In this document: positions 38,892-48,541 of the stretch, piece by piece
How the letters are laid out: each line of letters opens with the position of its first letter
Position numbering within the stretch: the stretch's first letter is position 1
Assembly: GCF_026191475.2 (NCBI RefSeq)
Contig: NZ_JAOSLC020000002.1
Location: 124,001-188,000 of the forward strand
DNA from: Polaribacter ponticola
GTDB lineage: Bacteria > Bacteroidota > Bacteroidia > Flavobacteriales > Flavobacteriaceae
Direction of reading: 5' to 3'
DNA length: 64,000 nucleotides
The notes under the pieces: model-generated
What the model was told of the DNA's origin: nothing
What the model saw: only the letters and a program-made list of their open reading frames with translations
Databases searched by the model: none
Program-made: the position numbers and the translations under genes

Positions 38892-41800
38892 TTATAATTT
38901 TATCCTATTATCTTCAGATTGTGTATCAATTAATTTATTATAAGGATCTACACCAACCTCAACTGGTTTTTTATCAACAATAATTGTTATTTTATTATTA
39001 ATTGCTGTTATTCTATGCTTTTGAAGATACAATTCTATCTCTTTCTTTTTACCATCTACTTCTTCTTCAGCAAAAACACCTATATCTATATAATCTTCTA
39101 ATGGAACAGATAAAATTGGTTTCTTCATTTTTTCGGTTTTATAAGATAAAGTGTCTCCTACTTTTTCTCCGTAATAACGTTTTCCTTTTTCATCATTTCG
39201 ATATTTAGAAACCTCAAATTCTATATCAACTTGATATTTTCCGTTTTCTAATGCTGTTGTTTTTGCCTCTAAAACTCTATTTCTATATAAAGTAATTGTT
39301 TCAAACATATCCTTAATAACATATTGTAAAGAATCTGGAGTTACCTCTCTAATATAATCTACCATTTCTATTGATGTCGTATAAGGAGGCTCTTGAAATT
39401 GCACTTTTTCTACATATTTTTTTAAAGCTCTGTTTAAATTCTCTTCGCCAATATAATCACTCAAAGCATAAAATACTAACGATCCTTTTTGATAACGAAT
39501 ATACCCTTGACCATCGTTATACATTAATGCGTTTTCACGCTTTCTTTCTAAGGTTCTTTGCAATAAATAATCATCTAAAGCTTTCTTTAAAAATGTACGC
39601 ATTTTTGCTTTTCCGTGTTCATGTTCTAATACTTTTAACGCAACATATTCAGACATGCTTTCAGACAACATTGTTGCTCCTAAAACATCTGCACCAATTA
39701 CTTGATGTGCCCACCATTGATGTGCTACTTCATGCACAGTTATTGCAAAAGGGTAATCTACTCCATCATCATTTTTATCATCTACATCTGCAATAAAACC
39801 TACACCTTCAGAAAACGGTATTGTATTCGGAAAAGATTGCGCAAAACTACCTGCTGTTCTTGGAAACTCTATAATTCTTGCTTGCTTGTGTTGGTAAGGA
39901 CTAAAGTTTTTAGCATTATAATCTAAAGATGCTTTTAAACCTTTCATCATTCTATCTAAATTAAAAGTGTGCCCTCTGTGATAATAAATTTCTAGACTAA
40001 TTCCATTCCACATTTCTTTTACCACTTCATACCTAGCAGAATTAAAAGCGTAAAAGTTTAATATTTTACTATCCATTTTATAATGAAAATATTTACGGCC
40101 GTTTTCTAACCACTCTTTTTGCAAATAACCTGGAGCAATAGCAATTTGATCTTTAGAAGTTGATACAGTTGCTTCAAAATCTATCCAATCTGAATCTTTA
40201 GAAATATATGTATCACCTAAAGCAGTAGAATCTGATGGATGTGGACGTAAATTATTTTTTGGTAAATCGTATTTTTTTCGTGTTTTATTGTCTGTTAATT
40301 CTCCTGCCGATGAATATCCTAATGATGGAAACATAGAAAAATTATTTATAAATGTCCCGTTTTCTATAATTGAAGAGTTGTTTCTATAACTAGTATTTTC
40401 TTTACTTTTTACGGTTACAGATAATTGCAAGGTATCTCCAGGAGCAATTTTTTTATCAAAATGATAAATATCAAAATGATGAATTGTATCTTCTAAAACC
40501 AATTTATTTGATTTATTAAATGAAAAAGTACTTTTTAAAGAATTATGGTTTAAGAAAATACTATCTATTTCTTTATCTGTTTTATTAATCATAGTAAAAG
40601 TAGCAGAAGCATTAAAATGTTTTTTCTTAGGAAAGATATTTACATTGGTTTTTACCGCAACAATTCTTGGTTGCGCATAACCCTCAAACTTCTTATATGT
40701 TTTCTCCCATTCTACTCTTCTTAACTCTTGCTCTTTTGAAGAAGTTCTTTTTGTTTTTGAACCAGTCTCCTTATAAATAGAAAATCCGAGTGCTAAAAAA
40801 GCTATAGAAAAAATAACAAAACTAATAGCTGCAAATCCTTTAAATCTGTGCTTTGCAATAGCAATTCTTTCTGCAAATGAATTTGGTATACCACGAACCC
40901 AAAACAAAAATGAAGTGATTAATAAAAGTACACCACATAAAATCCAATAAGTTTTGTATGATAAATACGGAATTAATGTTGTTCCATATCCATTCATGTC
41001 AGAATAACTAAAACCTGGACCTTGATTGTATTTAAAAATGGCTTGTTCTATACCTGCTAAAGATAAAAATGGCATACCTATAGAAATTACTAATAATACA
41101 AACAATCCTAAATAAGGATTCCCTATTAAGGTTTGAATAAAAATAGATAGCAATGCCCAAATTAAATAACTAGCAAAATTTAATAAAAATAATTCAATTA
41201 AATAATGACTAAACTCAAAATTAGTATATCCATTATACATCTGAAAAACGATACCAGACAGCATAACAACAACTAATAAAACAAATTGCATTTTTATTAA
41301 TGCTATTAATTTAGACAACAATAAAGTCCAGTTAGGTATTGGTGTTGTATCTACTAAATGATTTGTTCTTGCTATTTTAGCTCTATGCACTAGCATACCA
41401 GCATATAAAAACGTACAAACATTTATAGATACTGAAAAAACACCTCCTATATTTAACATTTTCCATGTTACAGGTAAAGTAGGAGTTCCAAAAATATTTC
41501 CTATTTCAGACAAGCCAACAACCATTAAAACTAAACCAACTAAAACAATAGAAATAAACGCCCAACTTTTTACAATGTATTTAAAATCTAATTGAGATAA
41601 TTTCCAAGTCGTTTTTAAATTCTGATTTAAAGAATAATTGTAAGAAACTTTTGGTAAAGAAATTCTTGTAATACCACTAAAATTTGTTTTTGTTACTCGC
41701 TCTCCTTTTGATTTCTTAAACGAAATAGAAATTGCATTCTGACTAAAAGAAAAGAACTTATATACCAATCCAAAAATTAAAGTTGCAATTGCCAACCATA

Positions 41801-42545
41801 ATAAACGATTATAAATAATCATTTCTTTTATAGGAATTGCTAATTCATTTTGCTCTGAAGGTGTCCAATATTTTGTATAATAATTTGATGCAGCAGCTCC
41901 AAAAGGATCTAATATTGCCGCCAAAGTTCTATGCTCTGGCTCAGAAAGCAAACTTTCTAAAACTCCCTGTCCAAACAAAATTATAATAACTGTTATAAAA
42001 CCAGCTGCTATGTTTCTAGTAAATGCAACTACTGCAAATACAATAGCTCCAAACAACAATACATTTGGCAGAATAAACACTACATATGTTTTTAGGTAAG
42101 TAATTACATTTAGAGGACCTACAATTTCTGAATTTGTTCCTGGAAAACGAAACCCTATAATCATTCCGAAAGCAATAACTAAAACGATTAAAGAAACGAT
42201 AACAATAGAACTAAAAAATTTAGCAAAAAGATAATTCGCTTTTGTAAAAGGATACGAATATAAAATGGTGTGCATTTCACTCTTAAAATCTCTATAAATA
42301 GACACACCTACAATAGATGGAAATAAAAAGAAAATAAAAATCGTCAAAGCATTTAACAAACCAGTAACTCCAATAGGTGAATTTACAATTCGAGAAGAAC
42401 CTGTTGTTGCCGTAATAGAATCGAAAAAACCAGCAGAAGTTGCTGAAAGAAATAATGATAATACTAAAAAAATGGATGCATAAATATAAAATGCAGGTTT
42501 ATTAAACCAGTATTTTAATTCTTGTTTGAATATTGTTGAAAACAT
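38892..42545 (-). CDS. ABC transporter permease fused to M1 aminopeptidase
   Basis: A 1217-residue fusion. The N-terminal part (about 1-590) holds two sets of about six membrane helices of the ABC-2 permease kind, with loops such as SIYRDFKSEMHTILYSYPFTKANY. The C-terminal part is a gluzincin M1 peptidase: substrate region TIPFSEGVGFI, zinc motif HEVAHQWW (about 938-945), and a second Glu in SESMSEYVALKVLEHEHG. One chain therefore joins a membrane translocation unit to a metallopeptidase. The ATPase is encoded directly upstream (about 100-bp gap). NCBI-type annotations know this fusion in Bacteroidota, but the substrate is not established. Confidence 0.93.
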   Translation of the reverse strand: MFSTIFKQELKYWFNKPAFYIYASIFLVLSLFLSATSAGFFDSITATTGSSRIVNSPIGVTGLLNALTIFIFFLFPSIVGVSIYRDFKSEMHTILYSYPFTKANYLFAKFFSSIVIVSLIVLVIAFGMIIGFRFPGTNSEIVGPLNVITYLKTYVVFILPNVLLFGAIVFAVVAFTRNIAAGFITVIIILFGQGVLESLLSEPEHRTLAAILDPFGAAASNYYTKYWTPSEQNELAIPIKEMIIYNRLLWLAIATLIFGLVYKFFSFSQNAISISFKKSKGERVTKTNFSGITRISLPKVSYNYSLNQNLKTTWKLSQLDFKYIVKSWAFISIVLVGLVLMVVGLSEIGNIFGTPTLPVTWKMLNIGGVFSVSINVCTFLYAGMLVHRAKIARTNHLVDTTPIPNWTLLLSKLIALIKMQFVLLVVVMLSGIVFQMYNGYTNFEFSHYLIELFLLNFASYLIWALLSIFIQTLIGNPYLGLFVLLVISIGMPFLSLAGIEQAIFKYNQGPGFSYSDMNGYGTTLIPYLSYKTYWILCGVLLLITSFLFWVRGIPNSFAERIAIAKHRFKGFAAISFVIFSIAFLALGFSIYKETGSKTKRTSSKEQELRRVEWEKTYKKFEGYAQPRIVAVKTNVNIFPKKKHFNASATFTMINKTDKEIDSIFLNHNSLKSTFSFNKSNKLVLEDTIHHFDIYHFDKKIAPGDTLQLSVTVKSKENTSYRNNSSIIENGTFINNFSMFPSLGYSSAGELTDNKTRKKYDLPKNNLRPHPSDSTALGDTYISKDSDWIDFEATVSTSKDQIAIAPGYLQKEWLENGRKYFHYKMDSKILNFYAFNSARYEVVKEMWNGISLEIYYHRGHTFNLDRMMKGLKASLDYNAKNFSPYQHKQARIIEFPRTAGSFAQSFPNTIPFSEGVGFIADVDDKNDDGVDYPFAITVHEVAHQWWAHQVIGADVLGATMLSESMSEYVALKVLEHEHGKAKMRTFLKKALDDYLLQRTLERKRENALMYNDGQGYIRYQKGSLVFYALSDYIGEENLNRALKKYVEKVQFQEPPYTTSIEMVDYIREVTPDSLQYVIKDMFETITLYRNRVLEAKTTALENGKYQVDIEFEVSKYRNDEKGKRYYGEKVGDTLSYKTEKMKKPILSVPLEDYIDIGVFAEEEVDGKKKEIELYLQKHRITAINNKITIIVDKKPVEVGVDPYNKLIDTQSEDNRIKL

Positions 42546-42646
42546 AATAAAAAAGTTTTGAGTGTTTAGTTTTAAGTATTTAGTTTTTTGAGTTTAATTT
42601 TAAAATTCATCATAAATATTAACTTAAAACTCATCATTAAAAACTC

Positions 42647-43537
42647 TTAACTTGTTAAAACTGGTTCATCTTGTTTTAAAGCGATAAAATAAACATCATC
42701 TAATTGCGGAGTTACGGATGCAAAATCGTCAGAAGGTTTTTCTAATGAGTGTACTCTAATATTTAAAGAATTATCTTGATTATAATTTGAAGATAAAATA
42801 TTAAATAGTTTTTCATTCTCTTCTAAATCATCTCTTCCTATTGTCTTTTCCCAAATTCTACCCATTAAATCATTAGTTGCTTCTTGTGGTGTAGTGTGCT
42901 TTAAAATTCTACCTCCATTTAAAATAGCCATTTCATTACATAATTCTTTTACATCCTCAACAATATGTGTAGAAAAAATAACGGTACAATTTGTACCAAC
43001 TTCACGTAAAACATTTAAAAAACGATGCCTTTCTGCAGGATCTAAACCTGCAGTTGGCTCATCAACTATAATTAATTTTGGGTTATTTAAAAGTAACTGT
43101 GCAATTCCAAAACGCTGTTTCATTCCGCCAGAATAACCGGCAACATGTTTTTTTCTTACATCATATAAATTAGTAATTTCTAAAACCTCTTTTACAATAG
43201 CATTTCTTTCCGATTTATTTGCAATTCCTTTTAAAGTAGCAAAATAATCTAACAAATCTTCTGCAGACATTTTTGGATACACACCAAAAGATTGTGGTAA
43301 ATAACCTAACACTTTTCTTAAAGACATATTGTCTTCTAATACATTTATATCACCAAAAGTTACAGAACCAGAATCGGGACTTTGTAATGTTGCAATTGTT
43401 CTCATTAATGATGATTTACCTGCTCCATTAGGACCTAAAAGACCAAACATTCCTGTACCAATTTCTATACTTAAATTATCAATTGCCTTTACACCGTTTT
43501 TATAAGTCTTTGTTAAATTCTCAATTACTAACTTCAT
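42647..43537 (-). CDS. ABC transporter ATP-binding protein
   Basis: A 296-residue ATPase partner of the permease/peptidase fusion. Walker A GLLGPNGAGKSSLMRT (about 33-48), Q-loop LGYLPQSFGVYPK, signature GYSGGMKQRFGIAQ, Walker B LIIVDEPTAGLDP and H-loop IFSTHIVED are all intact. The C-terminal about 80 residues are a variable domain. Cotranscribed with the downstream fusion and YhhN genes (same strand, short gaps). Confidence 0.95.
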   Translation of the reverse strand: MKLVIENLTKTYKNGVKAIDNLSIEIGTGMFGLLGPNGAGKSSLMRTIATLQSPDSGSVTFGDINVLEDNMSLRKVLGYLPQSFGVYPKMSAEDLLDYFATLKGIANKSERNAIVKEVLEITNLYDVRKKHVAGYSGGMKQRFGIAQLLLNNPKLIIVDEPTAGLDPAERHRFLNVLREVGTNCTVIFSTHIVEDVKELCNEMAILNGGRILKHTTPQEATNDLMGRIWEKTIGRDDLEENEKLFNILSSNYNQDNSLNIRVHSLEKPSDDFASVTPQLDDVYFIALKQDEPVLTS

Positions 43538-43664
43538 TCTGGTTTGGTTTTTAGTATTACTTTGTGATTAGTGTAAAAGTAAGAACTTTTGTGACACTTT
43601 TTTATGATTATTTTTATTGAATTGATAAAAAATCGTATTATTTTTACAAAAAGAAGTCTAAAAT

Positions 43665-43719
43665 GTTCTCGATACTTTTTCTTTTTCATTTCAATCAAAC
43701 GAAAACATTCGAACTGGCA
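43665..43719. repeat. Dispersed intergenic repeat, copy D
   Basis: TTCTCGATACTTTTTC at one end and ACATTCGAACTGGCA at the other, the same end words as the other copies, within the 229-bp gap between the ABC ATPase and the M42 gene. Confidence 0.55.
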
Positions 43720-43766
43720 TTTAACTTTTAAACCTTATTACACTAAAACTTTATACATATAATATA

Positions 43767-44855
43767 ATGGCAAAAAAATCAATATTAAATAAAGAATCTA
43801 TTACCTTTTTAGAAAAATACTTAAATAATGCCGCACCTACAGGTTACGAATGGGAAGGTCAGAAAATTTGGATGGATTACTTAAAACCTTATGTAGATAC
43901 TTTTATTACTGACACATATGGTTCTGCAGTAGGTGTAATAAATCCGGATGCTAAATACAAAGTAGTTATAGAAGGGCATGCAGATGAAATTTCTTGGTAT
44001 GTAAACTACATTTCAGATAACGGATTGATTTACGTGATTAGAAACGGTGGTTCAGACCATCAAATTGCACCGAGTAAAATTGTAAATATTCATACTAAAA
44101 ACGGGATTGTAAAAGGCGTTTTTGGATGGCCTGCAATTCACACAAGAAATCGAGCAAATGAAGAAGCACCAAAACCAGATAATATTTTTATTGACACTGG
44201 TTGTGCTACAAAAGCAGAAGTTGAAGCTTTAGGAGTTCATGTTGGTTGTGTAATTACCTATCCAGATGAGTTTCATATTTTAAACGGAGATAAATTTGTT
44301 TGTAGAGCACTAGACAATAGAATGGGTGGTTTTATGATTGCTGAAGTTGCTCGTTTGTTAAAAGAAAACAAAAAAGAATTGCCTTTTGGATTGTACATCA
44401 CAAATTCTGTACAAGAAGAAATTGGTTTGCGTGGTGCAGAAATGATTACTCAAACTATTAAACCAAATGTAGCAATTGTTACAGATGTAACTCATGACAC
44501 TACTACACCAATGATAGAAGCTAAAAAAGCTGGCTTGCTAGAAATTGGTAAAGGACCTGTTGTAGCTTATGCACCAGCTGTTCAACAAAAATTAAGAGAT
44601 TTAATTACAGAAACTGCAGAAGCTAAAGAAATTCCTTTTCAACGTTCTGCGCTTTCTAGAGCAACAGGAACAGATACAGATGCTTTTGCTTATAGCAATG
44701 GTGGTGTTGCTTCTGCTTTAATTTCTTTACCATTAAGATACATGCACACAACAGTAGAAATGGTACACAGAGATGATGTTGAAAACGTGATTAAAATGAT
44801 TTACGAAACGCTTTTAAATATTAAAGACGGAGAAACTTTTTCTTACTTTGAATAA
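43767..44855 (+). CDS. M42 family metallopeptidase
   Basis: A 362-residue di-zinc aminopeptidase of the M42 (glutamyl aminopeptidase / FrvX-like) family. VVIEGHADEISW gives the first metal His/Asp region, RALDNRMGGFM the bridging Asp, NSVQEEIGLRGA the catalytic Glu pair and IVTDVTHDTT another ligand. The terminal RYMHTTVEMVHRDDVENV holds the last His. Cytosolic, trimming peptides. A monocistronic unit ending in a strong terminator. Confidence 0.94.
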   Translation: MAKKSILNKESITFLEKYLNNAAPTGYEWEGQKIWMDYLKPYVDTFITDTYGSAVGVINPDAKYKVVIEGHADEISWYVNYISDNGLIYVIRNGGSDHQIAPSKIVNIHTKNGIVKGVFGWPAIHTRNRANEEAPKPDNIFIDTGCATKAEVEALGVHVGCVITYPDEFHILNGDKFVCRALDNRMGGFMIAEVARLLKENKKELPFGLYITNSVQEEIGLRGAEMITQTIKPNVAIVTDVTHDTTTPMIEAKKAGLLEIGKGPVVAYAPAVQQKLRDLITETAEAKEIPFQRSALSRATGTDTDAFAYSNGGVASALISLPLRYMHTTVEMVHRDDVENVIKMIYETLLNIKDGETFSYFE

Positions 44856-44863
44856 ATAATATG

Positions 44864-44894
44864 AAAAGCGAAGTAAATTTACTTCGCTTTTTTT
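44864..44894 (+). terminator. Rho-independent terminator of the M42 gene
   Basis: A perfect 14-bp palindromic stem (44864-44877 with 44878-44891) followed by more T's, 8 bp beyond the stop codon. It may work in both directions. Confidence 0.88.
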
Positions 44895-44910
44895 ATATAA
44901 CTCAATTTCT

Positions 44911-46068
44911 ATGATTTTAGAAAATCAAAAACACCTTTTCAGTTTTCCTGAAGAAATTACTTACTTAAATATTGCAAGTCAATCTCCATCTTTTAAAGCT
45001 GTAGAACAAGCAGGAATTGAAGGTGTTTTAGAAAAAAGTAATCCACATAAAATTACAGGTCATCATTATTTTGAACCTGTAAAAGAGGTAAAACAACTTT
45101 TTGCAAAATTAATTGATGTTGAAGATTATAACAGAATTGCAAATATTCCTTCAGCTTCTTATGGTTTAGCAACTGCTGCAAACAACATCACTTTAAAAAA
45201 AGGTGATGAAATTTTATTGGTTGAAGAACAGTTTCCTAGTAATTACTATGTTTGGGAAAAACTAGCCAATAAATTTGATGCTACCATAAAAATAGCTTCA
45301 ATGCCAACATCTAAAGAAAATAGAGGTGAAAATTGGAATGAAGAAATCTTAAATTCTATTTCTGATAAAACTACAGTAGTTACTTTAGGAAATATTCATT
45401 GGGCAAATGGTACTTTATTTGATTTAAAAGCTATCAGAAAAAAAACTACAGCACACAATGCTTTATTAATTATTGATGGAAGTCAGTCTGTTGGTGCTTT
45501 ACCTTTTTCTGTAAAAGAAATACAACCAGATGCTTTAATTTGCGCTGGTTATAAATGGCTTTTTGGACCTTATGGTTGTGGTTATGCATATTTTGGTAGT
45601 TATTTTGATAACGGAAATCCGTTAGAAGAAAATTGGTCTAATCGTTTAGATAGCGAAAACATGAGTGGTTTAACTTCTTATCAACCAAAACACAAACCAT
45701 TAGCAAATAGATATTCTGCAGGAGAACATGCTAGTTTTATTTATATGAAAATGCAAATAGCAGCTTTAAAACAAGTTTTAGATTGGACACCAAATGCAAT
45801 TCAAAATTATTGTAAAGAAATTACTTCTGAAGCAGTTATCACTCTAAAAGAAAATGGCTGTTTTATTGAAGATGATAATTTTAGAGCTCATCATTTATTT
45901 GGTGTAGAATTGCCCGAAAACTTGAATGTTGAAAAACTTAAAAGCAAACTAAAAAAAGCTACTATTTTTATTTCTTTTAGAGGAAATTATATTCGTCTTT
46001 CGTGTCACTTATACAACACCAAAGACGATTTTAAGAAATTAACAGATTGTATTTCATCTTGTTTATAA
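44911..46068 (+). CDS. Class-V aminotransferase-fold PLP enzyme
   Basis: A 385-residue PLP enzyme of the cysteine desulfurase / aminotransferase class V fold. YLNIASQSPSF begins the fold, IIDGSQSVGALPF holds the PLP Asp, and the Schiff-base Lys sits in CAGYKWLFGPYGCGY. Then come NRYSAGEHASFIY and a C-terminal ISFRGNYIRLSCHLYN. It resembles kynureninase-like or isopenicillin-epimerase-like members rather than IscS (no Cys loop seen). The substrate is not assignable. Confidence 0.88.
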   Translation: MILENQKHLFSFPEEITYLNIASQSPSFKAVEQAGIEGVLEKSNPHKITGHHYFEPVKEVKQLFAKLIDVEDYNRIANIPSASYGLATAANNITLKKGDEILLVEEQFPSNYYVWEKLANKFDATIKIASMPTSKENRGENWNEEILNSISDKTTVVTLGNIHWANGTLFDLKAIRKKTTAHNALLIIDGSQSVGALPFSVKEIQPDALICAGYKWLFGPYGCGYAYFGSYFDNGNPLEENWSNRLDSENMSGLTSYQPKHKPLANRYSAGEHASFIYMKMQIAALKQVLDWTPNAIQNYCKEITSEAVITLKENGCFIEDDNFRAHHLFGVELPENLNVEKLKSKLKKATIFISFRGNYIRLSCHLYNTKDDFKKLTDCISSCL

Positions 46069-46074
46069 TTTACT

Positions 46075-46617
46075 ATGGATGAATTTATAGATATCTTAAC
46101 ATCAAAAGGCGAATTTACAGGTGAAACTGCTTTAAAATCAGAAGCTCATAAACATGGTTGGTTTCATCAAACAGTTCATGTATGGTTTTATACAGTCACT
46201 AAAAAAATACTACTTCAAAAACGAGCATCAGTAAAAAAAGTTTTCCCAAATCATTGGGATGTTTCTGTTGCTGGTCATATTAGTGCAGGAGAAAGAGTAG
46301 AAAAAGCAGCAATAAGAGAAGTAAAAGAAGAGATTGGAATTGATATAGAGGAATCCGATTTACAAAAGATCGGATTTAGAAAAGATGAAATTGTACATCC
46401 AAACGGAATTTTAGACAATGAGTTTAAACATATATATGTATGTAAACTCAATAAAAGCATTAATCAACTTATCATGCAACCAGAAGAAATTGACGATTTA
46501 CAACTCTTTGATCTTTCTATATTAAAAGACACCACAAAACATGGAAGTTTTATGGTGCCAAATATGAATCGTTATTATGATTTTATTTATGAAAAAATCT
46601 ACTCTTTAGGTTTATAA
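46075..46617 (+). CDS. Nudix hydrolase, IPP-isomerase-like subgroup
   Basis: A 180-residue protein with a complete Nudix box, GHISAGERVEKAAIREVKEEIGI, preceded by WFHQTVHVWFYTV and VFPNHWDVSVA. This resembles the IDI/YfcD branch. It probably hydrolyses a nucleoside-diphosphate derivative. It starts 6 bp after the aminotransferase stop (likely cotranscribed), and its last 19 bp overlap the convergent DUF6503 gene. Confidence 0.9.
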   Translation: MDEFIDILTSKGEFTGETALKSEAHKHGWFHQTVHVWFYTVTKKILLQKRASVKKVFPNHWDVSVAGHISAGERVEKAAIREVKEEIGIDIEESDLQKIGFRKDEIVHPNGILDNEFKHIYVCKLNKSINQLIMQPEEIDDLQLFDLSILKDTTKHGSFMVPNMNRYYDFIYEKIYSLGL

Positions 46618-47345
46618 AAGATATTTTCATCAAGTTTCTTAGTACTTACATTTTGATTTGTAAAAATAGTTGGACTTCTTGCAGGTTCAGAAACATTTCC
46701 ATTCTCATCCTTTTTATACCAAGTTAAAGAGTTTGGCAATAAAAATCCGTTAACATCAATCCAGTCATTATATCTAATTGTATTGACTTTTGTGCTAGGT
46801 TTTTTACTAAAAAACGTAACTGAGTACTGCAACCATTCCATTTGATATGTTTTTGAATTGTAGTAGACATAATAATTATCATCAGGAGAAGACCCAATAT
46901 TTGATTTAAACGAAATCTTAAATCCTGGGTAATTTTTTCCTTCAAAAATTAAATCATCTGTTTTTTCGTAAATAATTCCGTCATCAGCCAACACAAAAGG
47001 CATTGCATAAAAGTAAAAGTACAAGTTGTAATAAAAATCTTTATTCCCTTTAAAAGACATTGAGTCTTTTTGTTGTAACCAAACATTTTCTCCATCGAAT
47101 CCTAATTTATAACTTACTGAAGTAATCAATGACTTTCGAGAGTGCAAATCAATTGCATGTGTTTCATTTCCCTTTATAAAAGTAAGCTGATTTAGTTCAT
47201 TCCATTTATCTATTCCACCATGCTTTTGAAATACTTTTGAAATTGCTAATGGGATTTCTTTATTTATAGTTTTCATCTTTTTCGTTTCCTTACTGCAAGC
47301 AATTAGAGTTAGAATGGTAATTGACAATAATAATATTTTCTTCAT
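46599..47345 (-). CDS. DUF6503 family lipoprotein
   Basis: A 248-residue secreted lipoprotein. I start at the ATG at 47345 so the signal peptide MKKILLLSITILTLIAC is intact; upstream codons add an implausible leader. The mature part has family features: HGGIDKWNELNQLTFIKG, FDGENVWLQQKD, MPFVLADDGI and NDWIDVNGFLLPNSLTWY. Function unknown. It overlaps the convergent Nudix gene. Confidence 0.8.
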   Translation of the reverse strand: MKKILLLSITILTLIACSKETKKMKTINKEIPLAISKVFQKHGGIDKWNELNQLTFIKGNETHAIDLHSRKSLITSVSYKLGFDGENVWLQQKDSMSFKGNKDFYYNLYFYFYAMPFVLADDGIIYEKTDDLIFEGKNYPGFKISFKSNIGSSPDDNYYVYYNSKTYQMEWLQYSVTFFSKKPSTKVNTIRYNDWIDVNGFLLPNSLTWYKKDENGNVSEPARSPTIFTNQNVSTKKLDENIFYKPKE

Positions 47346-47440
47346 GGTTCTTGATTTATTAGTTAGAGTCGTAATCAATAAAAAGCACTTACATGTGAAA
47401 AAATAAAATTCTCTAAATGTTAAATATATGTTAATTACAT

Positions 47441-47454
47441 ACAGACTTGTCTGT
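47441..47454. promoter_or_regulatory. Operator-like palindrome 1 (TetR)
   Basis: ACAGACTTGTCTGT, a 6-2-6 inverted repeat (ACAGAC-TT-GTCTGT), 30 bp before the tetR ATG and overlapping where the -33 element should lie. Its position fits autorepression by the adjacent TetR protein. Confidence 0.75.
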
Positions 47455-47471
47455 TTTACAAAAAATATTTA

Positions 47472-47479
47472 TACATTTG
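47472..47479 (+). promoter_or_regulatory. tetR promoter, -7 box abutting the ATG
   Basis: TACATTTG (TAnnTTTG), 4 bp before the tetR start codon. A weak CTTG lies 22 bp upstream inside the operator. It implies a leaderless or nearly leaderless transcript. Confidence 0.6.
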
Positions 47480-47483
47480 TCTC

Positions 47484-48044
47484 ATGAAAAAACCAGGAGT
47501 AAAAGATAGAATCATTGAAACAGCATCTGAATTGTTTTATAATGAAGGGTATAATCAAACAGGTATTAATCAAATAATTGCAGAAGCAGGTGTAGCAAAA
47601 GCTAGTATGTATCAGCATTTTAGATCTAAAGAAGATATTGCTGTAGCCTATCTTAAAAGACGTCATACTAATTGGATTGGAAATTTATTTGAATATATAG
47701 CTGATGAAAAAACTGTTCAAGATAAAATTGTAGGATGTTTTGATTATTTAAATTTTTGGTTAAAAGGAGCTGAATATAGAGGGTGTGGTTTTCAAAATAT
47801 ATTTATTGATTTACCAAAAGATCAACAAAAAATAAAAGATCAAGTTATACTTCATAAAAATGAACTAAGAACTTGGATTCATGGATTACTATTAGAAGAC
47901 GAAAGGTACACTAAAGAATCAGCAAAAGAATTAGGCGATGAATTATTAGTTTTAATGGATGGAGCTATTATTCTATCTCAAATTCAACATAGCAGCTGGC
48001 CAATTCTATCAGCAAAAAGTACATGTATTAAATTAATATCATAA
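47484..48044 (+). CDS. TetR/AcrR family transcriptional regulator
   Basis: A 186-residue repressor-type protein. The N-terminal three-helix DNA-binding domain (1-55) has RIIETASELFYNEGYNQTGINQI and the recognition helix AKASMYQHFRSKEDIA. The C-terminal ligand domain (about 60-186) has YRGCGFQNIFIDLPKDQ. The palindrome ACAGACTTGTCTGT occurs in its own promoter and again right before the next gene, which supports control of itself and the downstream DUF1348/hydrolase genes. The ligand is unknown. Confidence 0.92.
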   Translation: MKKPGVKDRIIETASELFYNEGYNQTGINQIIAEAGVAKASMYQHFRSKEDIAVAYLKRRHTNWIGNLFEYIADEKTVQDKIVGCFDYLNFWLKGAEYRGCGFQNIFIDLPKDQQKIKDQVILHKNELRTWIHGLLLEDERYTKESAKELGDELLVLMDGAIILSQIQHSSWPILSAKSTCIKLIS

Positions 48045-48078
48045 ATTAATAAAAAAAATATTATTAACTAAATATTAA

Positions 48079-48092
48079 ACAGACTTGTCTGT
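48079..48092. promoter_or_regulatory. Operator-like palindrome 2 (TetR)
   Basis: ACAGACTTGTCTGT again, 8 bp before the ATG at 48100. Identical to copy 1 over 15 bp (with one flanking T) and to copy 3 over 18 bp. It would place a bound repressor directly over the translation start region. Confidence 0.7.
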
Positions 48093-48099
48093 TCGTAAA

Positions 48100-48507
48100 A
48101 TGAAAAATATCATCCCTCCTTTCAATAAGGAAACAGCTAAAGCAAAAGTACAAGCAGCAGAAGACGCTTGGAACAGTAAAAATCCAGAAAAAGTATCTAT
48201 GGCCTATACAATAGACTCTAAATGGAGAAATAGAGAATTATTTTTTGTTGGTAGAGAAGAAATTAGAAAATTTTTAACCAATAAATGGAACAATGAATTA
48301 CATTATAAATTAAAAAAATATTTATGGTCTTATACTGATAATAGAATATCTGTAAGATTTGAATATGAATGGCAAAATGCTACAACCAATCAATGGATGA
48401 GGACACATGGTAATGAGCATTGGGAATTTGACAAAGAGGGAAAAATGCAAGTAAGAGATATGAGTGCAAACGATATAGAAATAAATGAAAGTGAACGTAA
48501 ATTTTAA
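48100..48507 (+). CDS. DUF1348 / NTF2-like family protein
   Basis: 135 residues, starting at the ATG at 48100; an alternative TTG at 48085 would lie inside the palindrome. A compact NTF2-like alpha+beta protein with PPFNKETAKAKVQAAEDAWNSKNPE, SKWRNRELFFVGREEI and RFEYEWQNATTNQWMRTHGNEHW, the DUF1348 (SnoaL-like) hallmarks. Members bind small ligands or act as simple enzymes; nothing specific is known. It sits between two operator-like sites and upstream of the hydrolase. Confidence 0.88.
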   Translation: MKNIIPPFNKETAKAKVQAAEDAWNSKNPEKVSMAYTIDSKWRNRELFFVGREEIRKFLTNKWNNELHYKLKKYLWSYTDNRISVRFEYEWQNATTNQWMRTHGNEHWEFDKEGKMQVRDMSANDIEINESERKF

Positions 48508-48541
48508 CAAAAACAATAAATTAATATCAAAACAAAGTAAA

